A stretch of 64,000 nucleotides of DNA from Hydractinia symbiolongicarpus (GCF_029227915.1 NC_079878.1:12276001-12340000), one strand, 5' to 3'; positions 9,813-23,340 are shown, counted from the first letter of the stretch. Notes: generated by a model from the letters alone, not told the origin. A program made the numbers and translations.

Positions 9813-11928
9813 TTAACTTTGTTGTGTCCGAAACAAAGAGCTTTCTAGCAGCCCTAGCCTTAATTTTGTGCGTGGTCTTGTTTTAGTGTTGAATTCATGG
9901 AGTACTAAATCTCTTTCCCTTTGCTCGTCGACATCGCTTATATGTTCAGTTTCAATAAGTTTTGTTGTTGTTTCGCAATACACCTGAATTGTCTCTTTTA
10001 TCACAATTTAGAATTATTGTGACCAATAAATTATCAAGCCCTTTTCTATAAATATCATGTACTAGTCGTTAACCCGTGGAAAAATCCATGGGGTCGCCCG
10101 TCCTTTATATATACCGCATTTCGTATGTCTCGCTACTTGAGGTGCCATCTTGCGCAGAGACAGACGACGGCTATTATTACAGAGACTAGCCGTTGCCCGT
10201 GGAAAAATCCACGGGTTCGCCCGTCCTTTATATTTACCCGTGGCAACAAAGTGGATAAAATATATCGCATTTGATATTCGTGTTTCCGTAACACGATTTT
10301 TTAACTAAGCGGAGGGTCCGCGCAGAGACAGACAGACGACGGCTATTATTATAGAGAAGCAAAATTGTTTATGTTTTGACTTTTTCGACAAATTCTGTTG
10401 TCAGTATAACCTAGCATCCTCGTCTCCAGGATTTGTTTCCTATGTCAAAGCCGCCGGCCTCAATGGCAAAAAGGTAAAAGACACTGGGGACGAGGTTGTA
10501 TAACCTAGGAAGATATGGATAACACTATTTTTTATAGTTGTAGCTAAGAAGAATGATAAGGAAAGAAACTCACACGGGAAAAAATTTCCGCTGTTTTAGA
10601 AATGTAAGATTGTGGAAATGACGTCTTTTGGGAAATTTTCGCGGGAATAGACTCTCACGAAATCGAATGTTTCGAATACCTCGAGGAAGTAAGTTTTCGC
10701 AGCTTGCGATTTTACTAATAAAAATCAAAATTTTATACCAAATTATGAGACGTAAAGGGGAACCCGTATTTTTTTGTCACACGAACTGAATTTGCGTTAA
10801 GAATTACGAAATATATTTTTGACCAAAACGGGAAAATTATTTAAAAATATATTTTGAATTTAAGTGGCAGTTGCATATTTGAGCAAGCAAAGATATGAAT
10901 TTACTCTTCCCCAAAGTACATAGAGTCAGAAAGCAACAACTAAGCAAAATGTGAATTTGGAAAAAAGAGAAAATTGACCCTTAGCCAAAATTTTGTTTTT
11001 GAAAAAGTGTGTATTTTTCAAAACTTAGGACAAAATAATTGCTTAACAGCTCTGCCACTTTGTAATAACGGTTCAGGGACCACAAGACCCTGCGAACGAG
11101 GTTGTTAAGAGAGCTACAAATTACAAATTAATGTACAAATTAAATATCCGGCAAACGCTGTTTCGTAATAAACAGACCAGCTTACTTTGCTCGCTGTTTC
11201 AATTACAATTGAACATAGATAAATAGAGATAAAAGTACAGAACTTTAGACCTAGTCAAATAAAATAAAATAAACACAATATATTAAGTTAAATATATGAA
11301 GTATAAAAATAAATAAATAAACAAATAAATTCATAATACTCAGGTGGTTATTGGAAAATAACATGTTTACTATATAAAGTATAATTTAGACAACCTCGTC
11401 CCCAGGGTCTTGTTACCCCCTGAGCCGTTATGAAGGAGCCAACAACTTGTAATTTATAATTTTTTTTAAATAAAAGTCGCAACATAATCGTATAAACGAG
11501 TATTGTTATTTCATACCCTTCATAATTTGCAGAGATTTATTCCGCCCCTCTTTTAAACGCCCCGTTTAATAACCAACCCTCATCGAACAGTGAGAAGATG
11601 AAACTGCTTAATGTTATAATTTTACACTCATCTTTCTCAATGACTTAAACTGCTTTCTGGCAAACGCATTTCTGTGCTCGGAAACAAAATATTTAATAAA
11701 CCCGTCCAATAACCTAAAAATATAATTAAAAAAATATAATTCCGCGTTACATGTTTTTCTCACAGTAGCGAATTCCAAATGCTTGTCTGTGTTAATGTAT
11801 TTCACCATGCCATTTCAACAACAAAGAAATGTTCTAATATTTTTACAAGCACCGGAAAAATCTGGCGGAGGTTTAGCGGTAGCTGAAGTTTCTTTCATTG
11901 CAGACTCATTTTTTTGTTGGCTGTCCAT
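9813..11928 (-). CDS. Candidate small gene of unknown function, exons partly resolved
   Basis: A plausible first exon (11928-11847) encodes MDSQQKNESAMKETSATAKP and ends PPDFSGA before GTAAAA. A plausible last exon at about 9987-9813 follows AGACAATTCAG. It encodes a charged tail (HISDVDEQRERDLVLHEFNT ... SSLFRTQQS-stop) and overlaps an AATAAA just past the stop. Between them, about 11722-11629 follows a good TTTTTAG acceptor and reads LLDGFIKYFVSEHRNAFARK. I could not make the phases fit, and repeats (10061-10357, 10415-10498, 11064-11432) fill the interior. The family is not recognised. Confidence 0.22.
10061..10357. repeat. Two tandem copies of a dispersed repeat
   Basis: Copy 1 is 10061-10184 and copy 2 is 10185-10357. 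Both begin ACTAG(T/C)CGTT, carry CCCGTGGAAAAATCCA(T/C)GG and CGCCCGTCCTTTATAT, and end with CGCAGAGACAGAC and GACGGCTATTATTA. The segment TCCACGGG / CCCGTGGA is itself palindromic. There is no coding capacity. Confidence 0.75.
10415..10498. mobile_element. Short MITE, AACCTCG family, copy A
   Basis: This 84-bp element has inverted ends CATCCTCGTCTCCAGG and CTGGGGACGAGGTTG. A perfect 10-bp target duplication, TATAACCTAG, flanks it (10405-10414 and 10499-10508). It belongs to the same family as 23550-23659 and 23850-23943. Confidence 0.85.
11064..11432. repeat. Inverted pair of AACCTCG-family ends
   Basis: 11064-11104 (ATAACGGTTCAGGGACCACA ... CGAACGAGGTTG) and 11391-11432 (CAACCTCGTCCCCAGGGTCT ... 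CTGAGCCGTTAT) are inverted copies of each other, with the CAACCTC termini facing inward. I see no target duplication joining them. They look like two partial copies in opposite orientation rather than one element. The 286 bp between is featureless AT-rich DNA. Confidence 0.65.
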
Positions 11929-12035
11929 TTTGAAGTAGAAATCAAACGTTTAATCACGTGTTTGCAGAAAACATTCACATCACTTTAAAAGAGGCACCTT
12001 TGTTAACCTGGTCTTAAATATGTCTGGGAAACTAT

Positions 12036-12091
12036 TTGCTTCGTTTATTCAACCATCCTGTTGTTGCTTCGTTTATTCAACCATCCTGTTG
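12036..12091. repeat. Perfect 28-bp tandem duplication
   Basis: TTGCTTCGTTTATTCAACCA plus eight bases occurs twice back to back (12036-12063 and 12064-12091) with no mismatch. It is most likely a recent replication-slippage duplication. Confidence 0.9.
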
Positions 12092-14488
12092 TTTATAGAA
12101 CGTTGCTTATAAAAAACGTGTGAAAAAACAAATCAAAACAAAATACATGTTATATATGTCTATTGGTCTTCGACGTCAAAAACGTTTCTCAGCTATATAA
12201 AAAAGGTGTTTGCAACAGTTTTTGCATAGCTGTGTTTTGATTTGTTTGAAACTTAACGTGCCGTTGCCATAGAGACGCGTGAAAACTTGATTATTAGGGT
12301 ATTAAAATTTTATTATTCGATAGCGAGACAAGTGTAAAAACATTTTTATATTTTATATGTTTTGACTGCTCTGTTTTTCTGTTACTCCTTTTTTTAGCGT
12401 TTCCTGCAAATTAATTTGGCAAGTTTGTTAAATACTTTTACACTTTTCTTCCTTCACCAAACGGATTAAAGCTGATATGAATTGGTTCCAGGTGCTCTGT
12501 TTGTGTGGACGCTGTAGTCCAAACATACATAGTGTCAAAAAAACTTAGCTACCTTGCTACCTAGCTGATAAAATTTCCTACTGCACGATTCAACTTTCTT
12601 CTCAACGTTAGCTAGATATAGGTTTCCGTTTTGTGTTTGTTTACACTACTGGTGAATCTTGAAGCTAAATAGCTCAAAAGAATTAAAAAATTAAGATAAG
12701 AAAAAATAATAGTGATGGTGAAAAATGCAGAATCTAATCTTTACGAATATTGAGAAAAAATAAGGCAAAAAATTTTGCTCAAGAAGATGAAATGATTTAG
12801 TAGTTAGCTATCAAATGATATTTGATAAACACTAGTAACCTAAATTTGTTAATAATGAAATGCGTGTGAAACCAATTTTGTTTGAAAAGTAGCTAACATG
12901 CTAAAAAAAATACACATTTTCTGTGCAATTTTGTGATGTATAGACCAGACCACAGAGGTCAAATAAATTCATTTAAAAAGTTTTTTCGCTTAAAATTGAT
13001 AAAACTTAACAAACAAAGAATATATAGTTAAATAAAATTCAATGCCTTTTGGACCTTATGTTCCCAAAAAATTTGCATAAATTTCAAGAATAGACATTTC
13101 AGCCAATGTGCTGCCTTTTTTACCTACAAGAATGTGTGCTTCGTACAAAAATTCACAAAATTTCTAAAACTTTTTGTAAACAAGTCATTTTACATCATAT
13201 TTTTTAAAAGCAATATGTTGACTTTCTTTTGAAAAACAAACAGCAGGACGATTGACATCATCAATCAAATGAAAAAAACAATTCTTAAATAAAACACATT
13301 TTATGGTAAACCACCCTATGACGAGGAAACTGAACAGTAGCAAAAACAATGCGCACAAAAAATGAAACACACCTCGTACCCAAACTACAAACTCATAAAT
13401 TTAAAGTCTTTATTGCATGGAGACAAAAAAGAGAAATCAAAACTTTCACTGTAAGTAGCAATGGTGAAAAGTTACCTATTTTTAGGGCAAAACTGGAAGA
13501 TAATATACCAACATGCTTATTTAAAGGTAACAGGTAATTTTTAGGGGATACGGAAAATGGTAACTAATCTGTTTTCTACTCTATAGAAAAGAAAATGAAA
13601 GAGAGCACAGTTTCAACTTCAATCGTCTTAAAAGAATATGAAAAATGAACGCTTTAAATTTGATTGGTTGAAAAAAATTGATACAATACATGGCAATTCC
13701 ATATATGTTCAATCAATTAATTTATATTAAAAAACAATGAAATATTCTTTGGTATATTCATATCTTTCAGTTTTGATATTTGATAAAAAAAAATGTATAT
13801 AATTGAGGGCTTACGCGCTTAATCGAATACAAAAATATCAGTGCGCAGGTACCGGCAAGACATAAATAGAAGAGAGAGAGAGAGATAAAATAATTAAGAG
13901 TAAGAAGAATCAAGAAGAAAGGAAAGAGTAAGTGAATTAAAAGAAATCATAACTGGATGATTTAGATACAAAAGGTACAAAAAAATTCCCACTTTTTTTC
14001 ATTTATTCTACTTTTTATTTATTAAAAAGTAGAATAAAGTAGAATTTTTCATTTCAATAATGCCGAAGTGAGATTTTTCTCTCACGACTTTGGCATCACT
14101 TTCTGTATATTTTACTTCTTCTGTCTAACAAATATTTGTTTAAATAAATTCAGCGTTGTCGGAACAAATGAAAATGTTTGTAAATATAAAAAGAAAGTGT
14201 CTGCACATGTCACTATACATAATTACGATCCTATTGTACTTCATGCTTGCTTTTTAAGAGGAAAACAAAGCTCTTTTGGAACCTGTCTAACACCTACACT
14301 GTTTTCATCAGTTTTCTACTACCCTCTCGATCTTCCACTATGCGTAATTACGCTTTTTCTGTAAACGAGCTAAGTGTTATTGAAAGTTTTTCAGAATGTG
14401 AGCTCAAAGAAGAAGATGGACGTAAAATTGTAATAAACATTGTAAAAAAAAATTGCATGTTTTTTAAATATTTAAGATTCAACAAAAA
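12092..14488. other. Intergenic DNA upstream of the LGR gene
   Basis: No convincing gene is visible. Several short overlapping ORFs on both strands (for example around 13185-13537 and 14068-14516) lack recognisable domains or conserved splice structure. A short AG-rich run lies at about 13870-13890. The 3' end should hold the promoter of the receptor gene starting at 14489; I see no core element I would name. Confidence 0.5.
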
Positions 14489-17400
14489 ATGCTGGAAAAG
14501 TTTATATTGGTCGTAGTGGTGATTGGAATGTGTTCTGCGAAAAACAACAAGACGGTACAAAGTCGTGAAATGTGAGTTGTTACATTAGATGTGAGAATTT
14601 TATGACACATGTCGCTACTGTATTCTGAAAGTAAATTTTTATTAAGCGCGTGAACGCAGTAGGTGTAGTAGCAAAGTTCCCGTAATGCAAGTGCGGCCAA
14701 CTGTCTAAGCCACAAAAGGTATGATAAATTAAAAAGGAAGTACCATCCAAAAATTTGTTTACAAACATTTCTTTTTATATTTTAAAAAAGCGGAAATAAG
14801 TGTTTAAGTTTATTTTATCATGGTTACAATACCAGCAAATTTCCAGTAAATGTCTAAAAATTCATTTAAAGTTATCTTATTTAAAAAGTTCACGAAGGGA
14901 ACTATAATTCTCAGTTTTGTCCAAAAATTGTCCGCAGGTAGTTAAATTTCAACATTTTAGCGATTAATTTTAATGGCAATAAGCTATTGAGTGAATTCTA
15001 AAATCTTAAATATGTACGCATGCATGATTCAACAGTAAAAATCTGCTTGACGTCAGACGCTATTGTGCCGCTCTCTGAAACGATTTTAGTGAACTTTGAC
15101 CTGAAAGGAGAAAAAATTTATTCCGGTTAAGACCATTAATATAATATTTTCCTTCTTCCTTTTGCATTTTACCAATCTACAGCATTTCTAAAATCGTATT
15201 TGAAGAAATTTACATGCTCAACCTTAATGACAACATTGAGTTACTAAAACGTTATAAAGTCTTCCTCCAAATATCTGCTTTTTTAAAACATCATTTGAAA
15301 AACAATTCATCGTAATTGGTGATTCAATATTTTTACATCTTAGTGACATGAACCAATTGGACTTTGTTGAAGTTCCTAAAAAAATCTTGACAGGTTCTAA
15401 TGGTATAACATCATTGTAAGTCTGCAATTTTTTTTGATCAAGACTTTATAAACACAGTAAATAAATATTCTCACAAAACGTGTACTGTCCAATTGATAAT
15501 TCTGTAGAACGATAGGTTATCTTTGTCCTCCCTTATTTCAGGTTGTTGTCCTTCAACAAGATCAAGTACATCAGCAATGATTCATTTCCAATTGAAGCAT
15601 GCAAGGAAATGCGATACATGTAAGTGAAACCTTTTGCAATGAGTTTGTTCTGGCATATGGATTGGTAGATTGCCAAAGGGAACGTTTGCAATTAATTTTT
15701 GCAAAGCCACAAAAAAAACTGGTTATTTGTTTTGCTATTTGTTTCAGTGTAGCTACATCCTTGCATATTAACGACAGTATAAGCCAACGTGAAAAAGATA
15801 TACTGGAATTGTAGTGTCGCTTTTGTACATGCTTAAGCATCTACTGAGAAGTCTTTTATCCTTTTTAAAAACATGCAGCGCGTTAATGGTATTACCCTGT
15901 TGTATCAATGTCATTTTTTCCTTACACAGAAATTTACATGCAAACTACATTACTCATATCCATGAAGATGCATTTGCTAATATGCCCAATTTGTTGGAGA
16001 TGTAAGTGGCTTTAATCTCTCTTTGTATGTATCAACTTTTTTTATGCTGACATGTATTAATCGTGCCAGTAAAATATAGCGTGTTGCGAAAAGCGCATAA
16101 CATGTGCAAATTTCGAATAACATTTAATTATTAATGAATTCTTGTCTGTGTATGTGTGCATATTTTCTGACTTATCTTTTCCGATGTTGTTACATTGTAA
16201 TATTTGGATACGGCTCCTCTACTTCTTCGAAAAAGCTTAACTTTCTTTGGGCTTGCTTATTAAGAGTCCTAAACGAACTTTTTTCAAGGAATGTTGGTGT
16301 TAGAGTTTAAAATTGCCAAAAACTCGTTGTTTGTCAGACCTCTTGAAAGCCATTTCAGTTTCTTTGCTTGATATATTGTTTCAATATTGATATATTTTCT
16401 AATTATTTTAAGTGATTTATCAAACAATCAACTTACTAAAGTGCCGAAACTAAATGCTCCTAGCGTCAGAAAAGTGTAAGTTGTTCTTTTTGTTTTTTGC
16501 TCATTTGATTTATTTCTTTGATCATCAAATTTTTATGTTTTTATGTTTGTATTCTATTTTTGTTTTAGAATTCTGCAAAACAACAAGATAAGTGAGTTAA
16601 CGGAAGAAGCAATGAGTGGATACACCAGCCTAGTGCATTTGTAAGAATATCTGCTATACATCTATTTGGCTTTTAGGCGCAAAAAACGGAAAAATATGAA
16701 TGTCGAGAAAATTTGATTGGTTGACAGTAGTACACTACGTCAGAACTAAAAATTAACCCACTTTTGATTGGCTAAAAATTCTACCAACCAATGAAATTGC
16801 TTAAAAAGTTTATTTGGAAATGTTAATGTGATGTAGTCATGTTCTGTAATGTTAATTTCATATTGTACTTATCTTGCTTTTACATTTTTTTCTAGTGATT
16901 TGAAGCACAACCAGATCAAAAATCTTTACGGCGATACCTTTTTGGAGAATAAAGACCTGTTCTTCTTGTAAGGAACTCATTTTACAAATTTTGGAGTAAA
17001 TCAGGTGCTCTAGATTCGAGTGTTTATAGACTTTTTCAACGTATTTTTATTAAATTTGGTGTAGATTACATTACGTCTTATTGTCCTCGAAAAGAAAAGG
17101 GATCTATTTTTTATTTTTTTCCAAACTTCTTTGACGTCAAAACTTTTTTTATTTTGATGACTAAGATTTACTCTTATAAAAATATCGTCAGTGTTTTTAA
17201 GAATTAATCTTTCGCTGTAAGTGTGGTACGGACGCGAAGTTAAAAAACAGTGAAATGCATAAAATATTAATTAAAATTCATAACATTAAATCAAATCGAA
17301 TATCGAGTCATTATTATTGCGGTTCATTGAATTGATTTTTTTATATATGAAACGGCGTGTTTTGCCATATATGGCATGAAGAGGAAGTTATAGTGCAAAA

Positions 17401-20053
17401 AACACGCGGGCTTGACGTCACCGCCATGTAGACTTAACGTCTTCGTCGTAAAAAAAAAAAACTATTTGAAAAACGCAGACTTTTCTTTGACTCATATGCA
17501 TTTGAATTTCGCGTATTTAATTTTCTAACATGTTTTTTTTTTTATTCCCTCTGTGAACTTGAAAAGTGATACAAATTTAGGCTAAGCGTCCTTCTTTTTT
17601 TTGATTTATAAAATTTGCGAAATTTAATTCTTATGGAATATTAGGGATTGCCAACTTCGCAAAAATTAGTTCTCGCGAAAACTAAATTTTATTCTCAAAA
17701 CATTTCAAACAAGAATTAGTTCTCGCGAAAATTTATTCTTCCTTTAAGGTAGAGGCTTAAGAAAGGACTGCTAAGTCTCCAAAGAGAGATAAAGAAATGC
17801 TAAATGCTGTAAAATGAGATAGCTAATAAACAAATTAAAAATAAAATTACCTATCATAAGCAACTCCATCTATTTAGATCGCTCAGCAACAATCCATTGA
17901 AAACAATTCATGACAACGCCTTCAGAGGACCAACCAATTTGAGATTTTTGTAAGTATACAACATTTACGTTTTTTAAACTACCTGTCAGTTGTTTTAGAA
18001 CATTATATTAAAAACTTTTTTTTAAAAAGAAATCATAAAAAGAGAATTAATGTTCGGCTTTTATTTTAAAGCTTAGTTATTTTTTTAAATGCTCTTTTTG
18101 TTAGAAAGATATTTGCATTTAAATTTTTTTATTCTGCATAAATTATGTTAACATATATTTTCATTTTCTCTTTTTGTATTTAATTCTGAATGTTGCAACG
18201 TATTCAGGTATCTGGATTCAACGCTGATTAAAACTCTACCCCCATACTATGGCATATCCACCGTGGAAACGTTAAGCTTGAAGAACACACCAAATCTATT
18301 CACCATACCTGATCCTTCCAAGTTCAAGAACCTGAAAAATGTTTCGGTCACGTATAGAATGCATTGTTGTGCCTTTTACGCACAACGACTCAGAGCTGTC
18401 CTAAACAACGCCACACTTTGTACCACTTCGAAACCCATCTTAACCACAGAAAATCCACTGGGAAGTTTCAAGCAAAAGAAAGTACGTGGATTGAATACAA
18501 CTGTCGATGAGGACGACCCGTTTGGTGACAGTGAATTCAACGATCTATTTGGAGAAGTTATGAATAGCTTTAACAAGGCTAGCAACGTCACGAATTCATC
18601 CTGTTATGATAACGGAGAATTAGTTGGGGGAAAACCAAAAGGGAAGTATATGGAAGTGGAATGTAATCCGGAACCAGATGCCTTCAATCCATGCCAAGAT
18701 GTGATGGGTACAAATGTCCTTCGCGTGTTCTCATGGGTGATATCCATGTTTGCCATCATTGGGAATATGTTTCAGCTCGTAATCCTGTTCCACAGCCGAC
18801 AAGAGTTAAGTGTCTACAAACTATTAATGTACAATCTCGGCTTTTCCAACTTGTTGATGGGTATATACCTAATGGTTTTGTGTTGTGTTGATTCTTATAC
18901 CTATGGAGAGTATTACAACTTTGTTCAAAGCTGGCAATACAACGGTGGCTGCCAGGCGTTTGGTTTCATCGCCTTGTTTGCAACACAACTTTCTGTGTGC
19001 AGCTTAATGTTAATCACTGCTGAACGTTTTCTGCTGATAATATTTGCTCTACAAGTTGGAAACCAAATGAAGTTGAGTCATGCCAAGATGGGAGTTGCAG
19101 CAGCATGGATCTACTCATTTATCGTTTCTGTTTTACCTGTAACAAACGAGGTCAGCTCTTACTCCAAAACAGCAATATGTTTGCCAATGGATGTTCACTC
19201 AGTTGTATCGGAAGGTTATGTCGTTTGGTTGCTCATCACATACGTGCTCGCTTTTTTCTTGATCGTCTTTTGTTATGTTCGCATGTATCGTAGCATCAGC
19301 TCAGTACGACCTGGCTGCTCCAATCATCCAATTGATACTAAAGTGGCTAAAAGAATGGCATTGATTATCTTCTCCAACTTCCTTTGCTGGTTGCCCATCA
19401 GTATTGCTGGATTGCTTGCCTTATACAGTGGTACTGTATTTAATGTTGATGTTGCAAAGTTCTTGCTGGTATTCATTTTCCCTCTTAATGCTTGCACTAA
19501 TCCGTTCTTATACGCCATTTTTACGAAAGTATTCAGAGGTGATACAATATCCTTGTTGAGCACTATTGGATTATGTAAACAAGCTGATGATGAACACCAA
19601 CGGGGAAGATCGTCTTCCTATTTCAAATCGAAAGGTAAAAAACGAGCAGACACAAATGATCGACATTTCTTACATATACAAGCACCAATGGAAGGCTGCA
19701 CGTATTCCAACGAACGCAACATTGAAGCTCAAACTGATTTTGATAGTCCAGAAACACCCATCAAAGTTATGATTGATCCAAACGAGCGACAATCAAAACA
19801 TGGTCGATTGCAAAGATTAAACGATGAAGATTCACCACCATCAACGCATCAACGAAGAAATTACGAAGAACATAACAAGCCCCGTTCAGATTCTCAACGC
19901 GGATTGTTGGATGAATATAAAAGGAGAGCTGACTCTAGTGATACCTGCTCGACAGGGATGTCATCAGTGCAATCTGCTACCGAAATTGATGATGATTTTT
20001 CTAGACGAATAGGAAGTGTCACAAAAGCGGAAAATTCGATTCTTTTCTCGTAA
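14489..20053 (+). CDS. Leucine-rich-repeat GPCR, glycoprotein-hormone-receptor type
   Basis: Ten exons, all joined in phase 2: 14489-14571, 15344-15415, 15542-15619, 15748-15810, 15930-16001, 16413-16475, 16569-16640, 16896-16967, 17878-17949 and 18208-20053 (830 aa). The first exon encodes a signal peptide (MLEKFILVVVVIGMCSAKNN). Most of the next eight are 72-nt, 24-residue LRR modules (for example DLSNNQLTKVPK), typical of LGR genes. The last exon has the hinge (HCCAF; ECNPEPDAFNPCQDVMG), a 7TM domain (about residues 386-660) and a Ser/Thr-rich tail of about 170 residues. ERF replaces ERW/DRY, CWLP lies in TM6 and NPFLY in TM7. Expected role: cell-surface, G-protein-coupled reception of a cystine-knot-type hormone. 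The fourth exon (weak donor GTAGTG) is less sure, and an N-terminal Cys-rich cap exon may be missing between exons 1 and 2. AATAAA at 20276. Confidence 0.93.
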
Positions 20054-22339
20054 CTGTTGTATTTCCGCCAAAAGTGTATTATTGGAAAGAACAGAAAACA
20101 AGAGTTGTTGATAAATATCCAGGAAATTTTCAGTAGAGAAGGATGAAAATGGACCTGCAGAAATTACTCCAGAATATAGACACTTATAAACAACAATTCT
20201 TCTGGAATATTTTCAGACTTGTTTTGCTATATTTTATCGTTGTTAAGAAAAAATTTTGTTTTTCCTTTATATCAAAATAAACAAATATTGTTATCCTACC
20301 GCCAGAAGGAAAACGCAGGGCGTTGCCTTTCTGCAGTGAGGATCCACTGAGAGCAAAAAGAGTCACGCTATATTTGTTTATTTTGATTTTTAATTTAATA
20401 GAATTTTAGATTTTGAAAATGTAATTAAAATGACAGTGGATTTTATAACCGCGCACTTTTCAATACCTTGCTTGCTAACGATGTTAAAAATGTAGAATGA
20501 GTTGATTGACTCAGTATGTATATAATCTTATTTTATGTTCTCTTGTGTTCTTTTTAATATATTTTCTGTGTGTGCGTGGTCTTTAGAAGACTTCTTTTCT
20601 ATCTGCTGTAGTATGTCTCTGTTAATATGTATATATTCATGTAGCACAATCCAGATATTAATATTTGTTATTAAATTTATTAAATTAAAAAAGCTGTTTT
20701 TATATTTTTAAATTTATTTCCACACAACCCGAACAATTGGCAATCCGACGACTACAAATCTTGGCTTGTTTATTGGCCAATGTATTTTTGTCAAGAAAAT
20801 CCTTGTAACAAGGGAGATATTGCTATGACACAGAATCTTCAGAAAGTTGCATTTTCTATAGGTATGTTTTAACCAACCCGTTATCAAACAAGCATAAGCA
20901 GCCAGCTGTTTTTCTACTCTATATAACATCTTTTAAAATGCCATATTAAGCCTAATATAAGCATTTCTAGTGGTGAATCAAAACTCAAAAAATTTTTGAA
21001 TCTTAGATAGCCAGTCGAAATTCATGGATTCTCGACCTATTTTGGGAATCAGTGTACTGAAATATAATTAATTATTTATCGTGTGAATTGTTGTCGTACG
21101 ACAAATCAGTTAAAAAAAGAAGGAGAAGAGAAAGGAGAGAAATATTTTTTTCCTACTTTAACTTTAAAATATGCATGTGTGCATTTTTTTAATAGATATA
21201 GACATATATTGGAAGTGGAAACCTGAAGGTAATTTTGACCTTACAAAATAGCTAGATCTGATGAAGAAATTTATTGATATACATAGCTATACGATACAAT
21301 CAAGACATATAGCTAAATAGCTAAATATTGATATATTTCCTTCTGTGAGTCATATTTTTTATTAAATTCCTAGAATAGAAGAAAACAAAGACAAGTTTTA
21401 CTTCAGCTTCTATGTAAATATAAATATCACCAGAATAAGCATCTGTGTAAGAGTCAATATATTACGTAGTTGGTTTGTTCGCGACTCGTGATTCTGGAGA
21501 CCGCAATTAAATCATATTTGATGCCAGACAGCACAAAGTAGCACTGCTTTAATAAAATTACAAAATTATACTCTTCTGTCATCATTGAAGGTCCATTCAA
21601 ATGTGAGACACTTTCAGTAGAGAATGGTGTGTCATAATAAGCATGCATCTGCATAAATACGCCACCGGAATAACCTATATGTCTGTAGCTAGAGACTGGT
21701 AACCTTCTTGCCTTTTTAACATTTAAGACATTTCGGGATTTTTAGCCGTAAAGTACGCGCTAGCAACTTTGACATCATGCAACAAACCCCGTGTATGAGG
21801 ATGAGAGATCAGCCTTTAAGAATTATTTATATGCATAAGTAACCATTACAAATAACCATAATGTTTCTGACTGGAATTGTTTACTATCAAACTACTTTAT
21901 GTCGCTTTCCTGGTTAATTTTCCTTTTTAAGCATTTGTAAAATCTAAAACATGTGAGAAACAATTCCTCCCTTCTGTTTTGATGTGAGCTTTAACGTTAT
22001 CATGTACTGCTACTGGTCCACGCATATATTAAAGTCATTTTTTGGCATTTACAGGACTTTAATTCTGAAACGCAAAATTCTGTTGTTCATAATTAAATTA
22101 TGGGCTAGTTTGGTCACTAAATCAAGTGAACAACATATTAATATATTGCAAAGTCGTGGATGATTTAGAGAGATTTTGAGTTGGCTAGACCAAAAAAATC
22201 CTTTCTCGTGCATTAACATTCTCTGTCAACACGATTGACGTTGACCTTTCGGAAGGACGCAGTTAGTTGTGATAAATCAAAGAAATTTAGCCGAAAGCTC
22301 AACTATCAAACTAAATGACAAATTTAGATCATTTAAATT
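20054..22339. other. LGR 3' UTR and intergenic DNA, no gene seen
   Basis: The first 230 bp probably form the receptor 3' UTR, with AATAAA at 20276-20281. The rest is AT-rich with only scattered short ORFs and no domain I recognise. Confidence 0.5.
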
Positions 22340-23340
22340 AATGTCCATTAAAGTAAAAATATGTGGCAGTGGTGAAAGCATTAGCCGGGCGTATTGTTAA
22401 CAAAACTTGCAGCAGCTGCTCAGCGTGATGAAGATGTTAAAAGGCACTTCACGATGACATCTTCGTCCATTTTTAAAAATGGAACAATGAGAAAACCAGA
22501 TATATTCTCCGCAAGTCAGTAGTGAAAACGGATGATGTAGTTAGCAAAAAAGATATCTCTAAACTAGAATCTACATTTGTGCTACACGGTGGAACACGCC
22601 TTTACAAAGTTATATAGAAATTTTTTGTTTGGTTAATTAGCCAACAGATATGTATCATATGTTCGGCTTTGCAAGTATTGCTTGTGATGGGTATGATGCT
22701 ATGTATATTGATTTTAGCGAGCATGCAAGAAGAGCACAAAGAGGTTATCATACCATCGAGGTCAACTAGTTGCCGCAAACAAACTTATTAGTCTTATATC
22801 TCTTTACTTGAGACATGATCATCAGAACATCGTCAACTGTAACGGAGATGCCGATACATCAATTGCAGAGAAAGCCCTAAATTTAGCGACAATGTCTTTA
22901 AATTCTCGTATAGGCAAACAAAAATTATGAGAAATATTTTTTTTAGTTCTATATTGATAATTGTCAATGAAATGAATCTAAGCGTGTTATTAATATATTT
23001 ATTCTCTTGTCCAATTAGGCGCAAATGTTACAAAAATGATGTCACAAAGGATTCTTCAACCTCATTACTCAGAGGGTCGCCTTACTATATGGTTTAGGAG
23101 CACATTACCAGATTGCTGTATGGAGAATATTGATGATGTTGGCATGTTGTTGAAAATACGATGGTAACGGCAAAGACTGATAAAGGAATTGCACCTAATT
23201 CGATTTTGAAGGTTGTCAGATGTGATTTCAAAGTTTCAGCAAATCAATGTGGTAGTAAGTGTTGAAGGAATAATGAACGGCATGCCAACATGTGGAGAAT
23301 GTCTTGGAGAAACTGTGAAAACAGACAGGTATATAAAAGA
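22340..23340 (+). pseudogene. Decayed ORF of a Cys-rich family common in cnidarian genomes
   Basis: Coding traces appear in shifting frames along the plus strand. They include LTKLAAAAQRDEDVKRHF (about 22398), FKNGTMRKPDIFSAS, SKLESTFVLHGGTRLYKV (about 22565), DGYDAMYIDFSEHARRAQRG (about 22690), and a Cys-rich end with CDFKVSANQCGSK and MPTCGECLGET (about 23220-23320). The order matches my memory of large uncharacterised proteins abundant in cnidarian genomes and probably transposon-linked: an N-terminal KDGxMRKP block, a central GG..L and FDGY block, and a C-terminal Cys cluster. Stops and frameshifts throughout mean it is not functional. The family assignment is from memory. Confidence 0.4.

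Noticed and set aside
13349-13537. 62-codon plus-strand ORF (MRTKNETHLVPKLQ...)
   Set aside because: Coding-like at a glance, but no splice partners, domain or neighbour support.
14068-14516. Overlapping ORFs just upstream of the LGR start
   Set aside because: No domain or splice support; the signal-peptide exon at 14489 in another frame is much better.
15183-15239. Additional LGR exon (ISKIVFEEIYMLNLNDN)
   Set aside because: A phase-compatible acceptor exists, but the only phase-2 donor (GTTACT) is poor and the LRR match is weak.
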